DNA of 64,000 bases from Dyella sp. 2HG41-7. GTDB lineage: Bacteria; Pseudomonadota; Gammaproteobacteria; Xanthomonadales; Rhodanobacteraceae. Where the stretch lies: assembly GCF_021390675.1 (NCBI RefSeq), contig NZ_JAJEJV010000004.1:3410001-3474000 (forward strand). Direction: 5' to 3'. Of this stretch, positions 61,786 through 64,000 are shown piece by piece. Position 1 is the first letter of the stretch, and each line of letters begins with the position of its first letter. Both the position numbers and the translations under genes were made by a program. The notes under the pieces were generated by a model, which had not been told where the DNA came from, did no database searches, and saw only the letters and a program-made list of their open reading frames with translations.

Positions 61786-62058
61786 CTAGGGGCGCTCAGA
61801 TTCATTCTACGCAGGCGTCACCGGCTTGTCCGTTTGCATGCCACAGGACCATCGGCGAAGGCAGACTGGCTGTCTGTCAAGACGATGAGCCGAAGGCATG
61901 CAAACGGACAAGCCGGTCCGAAGGGTGATGTCCAGAGGGCTCGCAGGGTGTGTCGCGCGGCTTGAACAGACGGCCAGTCTGACCTGCGCCACGCAACACA
62001 CCCTGCGAGCTCTCTGGACATCATGCCGCCTACGTAGAATGAATCTGAGCACCCCTAG
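61786..62058. repeat. Three-stem inverted-repeat element, copy B
   Basis: A 273-base non-coding element between pssA and the DUF4124 gene. Outer arms 61786-61811 and 62033-62058 pair over 25 of 26 bases. The H2-type hairpin is first (61821-61840 with 61897-61916, 20 bp, perfect; tip 61841-61896), then the conserved linker, then the H1-type hairpin (61927-61960 with 61989-62022, 34 bp, 3 mismatches; tip 61961-61988). It is the reverse complement of copy A at 47142-47410, except that the H2 tip faces the other way. Stem sequences differ between copies but pairing is kept. The rest of the 439-base gap (61654-61785 and 62059-62092) holds nothing I can name. Confidence 0.9.
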
Positions 62059-62092
62059 CCGTGTTCCTCCAACCTTTTGCCGGAGTCCTGCC

Positions 62093-62536
62093 ATGCGTCG
62101 ACCCTCCATTGCCCTGGTGCTGCTGTTGGTCGCGCCCTTGGCCTGCGCCCAGGTTTATAAGTGGACCGATGCGCACGGCACCACGCACTACTCCGAAACG
62201 CCGCCTGCGCAGGGCACTAAGTACAGCCAGGTCAGCGTAAACACGGGCTCGAGCGCACCCGCCGGGTCGAACTCGGATGCGGCGTCCACGACCACGTCGA
62301 GCACCGACAGCAGCGCCTCTTCAAGCAGCACCCCGGCTCCGCCGGTGGCGGACACCCCGGAGAATCGCGCCAAACTGTGCACGTCGTTGAAAACGAATAT
62401 CGCCACCCTCCAGGGCAGCGGCCCGGTGGTGATGCAGGGCGCCGGCGGTCAGCAACAAGCGCTCAACGCCGATCAACGCAAACAGCAGCTCAACGCCAGC
62501 CAGTCCCAATACAGCCAGTACTGCGCGACGCAATAA
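62093..62536 (+). CDS. DUF4124 domain protein, exported
   Basis: A 147-residue periplasmic protein: signal peptide (cleavage after ACA, residue 19), then the short DUF4124 unit QVYKWTDAHGTTHYSETPPAQG. A Ser/Thr/Ala-rich linker (about 50-95) leads to a C-terminal part with two cysteines (KLCTSLKTNIATL; QYCATQ) that may form a disulfide. The function is unknown. GGAG upstream marks ATG 62093, 34 bases after repeat element B. proS follows 75 bases later. Confidence 0.87.
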   Translation: MRRPSIALVLLLVAPLACAQVYKWTDAHGTTHYSETPPAQGTKYSQVSVNTGSSAPAGSNSDAASTTTSSTDSSASSSSTPAPPVADTPENRAKLCTSLKTNIATLQGSGPVVMQGAGGQQQALNADQRKQQLNASQSQYSQYCATQ

Positions 62537-62611
62537 CGGCTAACGTTCCATCTCCAAGGAGCAGCGGGGGCCTGGCTATAATCATCGTTTTACCTGCCGG
62601 ACCCCCGACTC

Positions 62612-64000
62612 ATGCGCCTTAGCCAATTCCACCTGGCCACCGTAAAGGAAGTACCCGCCGACGCCGAAATCGCCAGCCACCAGCTGATGATTCGCGCGGG
62701 CATGATCCGCAAGCTCGCCGCCGGCCTCTACACCTGGTCGCCGCTGGGCCTGCGCGTGCTGCGCAAGGTGGAGCATATCGTGCGCGAGGAAATGAACCGC
62801 GCCGGCGCGATCGAAATGCTGATGCCTTCCGTACAGCCGCGCGAGCTGTGGGAAGAAACCGGTCGCTGGGAAAAATTCGGCGGCCAGCTGTTGAAGATCA
62901 AAGACCGCAAAGAGCAGGAATTCTGCTACGGCCCCACGCACGAAGAAGTCGTGACCGATTTCGCGCGCAACGAGCTGAAGAGCTACAAGCAGCTGCCGGT
63001 CAACTTCTATCAGATTCAAACCAAGTTCCGCGACGAGATTCGTCCGCGCTTCGGCGTCATGCGCGCGCGCGAATTCCTGATGAAGGATGCGTACTCCTTC
63101 CATCTCACGCAGGAGTCGCTGGCTGAAACGTATGACGTGATGTATCAGGCGTATTCGCGCATCTTTACGCGCCTGGGCCTGAAATTCCGTGCAGTGCAGG
63201 CGGACACCGGCGCCATCGGCGGCAACGCGAGCAACGAATTCCAGGTGCTGGCCGATTCGGGCGAAGATCTGATCGCCTTCTCCAACGGTTCCGATTACGC
63301 CGCCAATATCGAAAAAGCCGAAGCGCTTGCGCCGGCCACCACGCGCCCTGCCCCCGCTGCATCGCTACAGCGCGTGGATACGCCGCGCGTGCGTACGGTC
63401 GAGGATGTCGCCAAGCATTTCGGCATCGGCGCCGATCGCATCGTCAAAACGATTTTCGTACGCGGCAACGAAGGTCTGGTGGCGCTGTGTTTGCGTGGCG
63501 ATCATGAAATCAATGAAGTAAAGGCTTGCAAGCTTCCCGAACTGCCCGACGAATCCGTGCTCGCTACGGAAGAAGAAATTCTCGCGGCTGTCGGCGCACG
63601 CCCCGGCTTCGTCGGTCCGGTCGGTCTGCCCGAGTCGATTCCCGTCATCGTCGACCGCAGCGCGGCCGTACTCGCCGATTTCATTTGCGGCGGCAACGCC
63701 AACGACACGCATTACACCGGCGCCAACTGGGAACGCGATGCGCGCATCACGCGCGTGGAAGATATTCGCCAGATCGTGGCGGGCGATCCTTCGCCCGATG
63801 GTCACGGCACGCTGCAGATTGCGCGCGGCATCGAAGTCGGCCATATCTTCCAGCTCGGCAAAAAGTATGCGGAGGCGCTCAACGCCACCGTGCTCGACGA
63901 TCAGGGCAAGAAGCAAGTGATGCTGATGGGCTGCTACGGCATCGGCGTCAGCCGCATCGTGGCCGCCGCCATCGAACAGCGTCACGACGACGCCGGCATT
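62612..64000 (+). CDS. proS: Prolyl-tRNA synthetase (partial, runs off the window)
   Basis: The first 463 residues of a class II synthetase that charges tRNA-Pro. The N-terminus [19 protein letters not shown] and motif 1-2 regions ([73 protein letters not shown]) match the bacterial long form. The inserted YbaK-like editing domain (about residues 225-400; [12 protein letters not shown]) is present, which removes misacylated alanine. The frame is open to the last base, and the anticodon-binding domain lies beyond the edge. Confidence 0.96.
   Translation, partial: MRLSQFHLATVKEVPADAEIASHQLMIRAGMIRKLAAGLYTWSPLGLRVLRKVEHIVREEMNRAGAIEMLMPSVQPRELWEETGRWEKFGGQLLKIKDRKEQEFCYGPTHEEVVTDFARNELKSYKQLPVNFYQIQTKFRDEIRPRFGVMRAREFLMKDAYSFHLTQESLAETYDVMYQAYSRIFTRLGLKFRAVQADTGAIGGNASNEFQVLADSGEDLIAFSNGSDYAANIEKAEALAPATTRPAPAASLQRVDTPRVRTVEDVAKHFGIGADRIVKTIFVRGNEGLVALCLRGDHEINEVKACKLPELPDESVLATEEEILAAVGARPGFVGPVGLPESIPVIVDRSAAVLADFICGGNANDTHYTGANWERDARITRVEDIRQIVAGDPSPDGHGTLQIARGIEVGHIFQLGKKYAEALNATVLDDQGKKQVMLMGCYGIGVSRIVAAAIEQRHDDAGI

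Overview
The window is chromosomal DNA of high GC content from a gammaproteobacterium. The order lptC-lptA-lptB-rpoN-hpf-hprK-rapZ-EIIA-HPr-EI, the DUF2066 gene next to purM, a HolD-like gene beside rimI, and the many palindromic REP-like repeats suggest the Xanthomonadales, most likely the Rhodanobacteraceae (Dyella/Rhodanobacter/Frateuria type). This placement comes from gene content and order, not from a database search. Coding density is high and most genes are housekeeping. No phage, insertion sequence, CRISPR array or rRNA operon was seen.

Left third (1-31 kb). Mixed metabolic and maintenance genes: DUF3106 protein, transhydrogenase alpha subunit, cytidine deaminase, nitroreductase, 5'-3' exonuclease, Nudix hydrolase, TMEM43-like protein, gamma-glutamyltransferase, ferredoxin, coaD and rsmD, then ftsY, an AsmA-like protein, mutY and yggX. 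A tRNA-Phe at 14.9 kb is followed by about 0.7 kb that looks like a small inserted segment with an 11-base copy of the tRNA 3' end and a second terminator. A secretion-rich stretch (16-26 kb) follows: a small regulatory-like-domain protein, a GH92 alpha-mannosidase, an aldo/keto reductase, an OmpR/EnvZ-type two-component system beside a secreted Gly/Ser/Thr-rich protein, an esterase, a PepSY protein, a CcdA-like/thioredoxin pair and an MliC-like lysozyme inhibitor. RecQ, an alkyltransferase-like protein and a PiT/DUF47 phosphate uptake pair follow.

Middle (31-47 kb). A CNNM/CorC-type transporter, trmJ, suhB, three small VOC/ABM-fold proteins, then hda, an AI-2E family transporter, a CDP-alcohol phosphatidyltransferase and a DUF2066 gene divergent from purM-purN. 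A cell envelope block follows: murA and a BolA-family gene on one strand, and kdsD-kdsC-lptC-lptA-lptB on the other. The latter makes Kdo precursor and exports LPS.

Right third (47-64 kb). rpoN, hpf, then a PTS-like phosphorelay (HprK, RapZ, EIIA of the mannose type, HPr, EI) with no EIIB/EIIC permease and no ptsN in its usual place. A LysR regulator is divergent from a YeiH-family exporter. Then come tsaB, valS, rimI, the HolD-like gene, pssA, a DUF4124 protein and proS, which runs off the end.

The most unusual structure is a pair of about 270-bp non-coding elements at 47142-47410 and 61786-62058. Each is closed by a long terminal inverted repeat and contains two further long hairpins, giving a three-way-junction layout. 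The two copies differ in stem sequence but keep pairing. They lie in opposite orientation, and the tip of one hairpin is inverted between them. I know of no named family that matches this layout.
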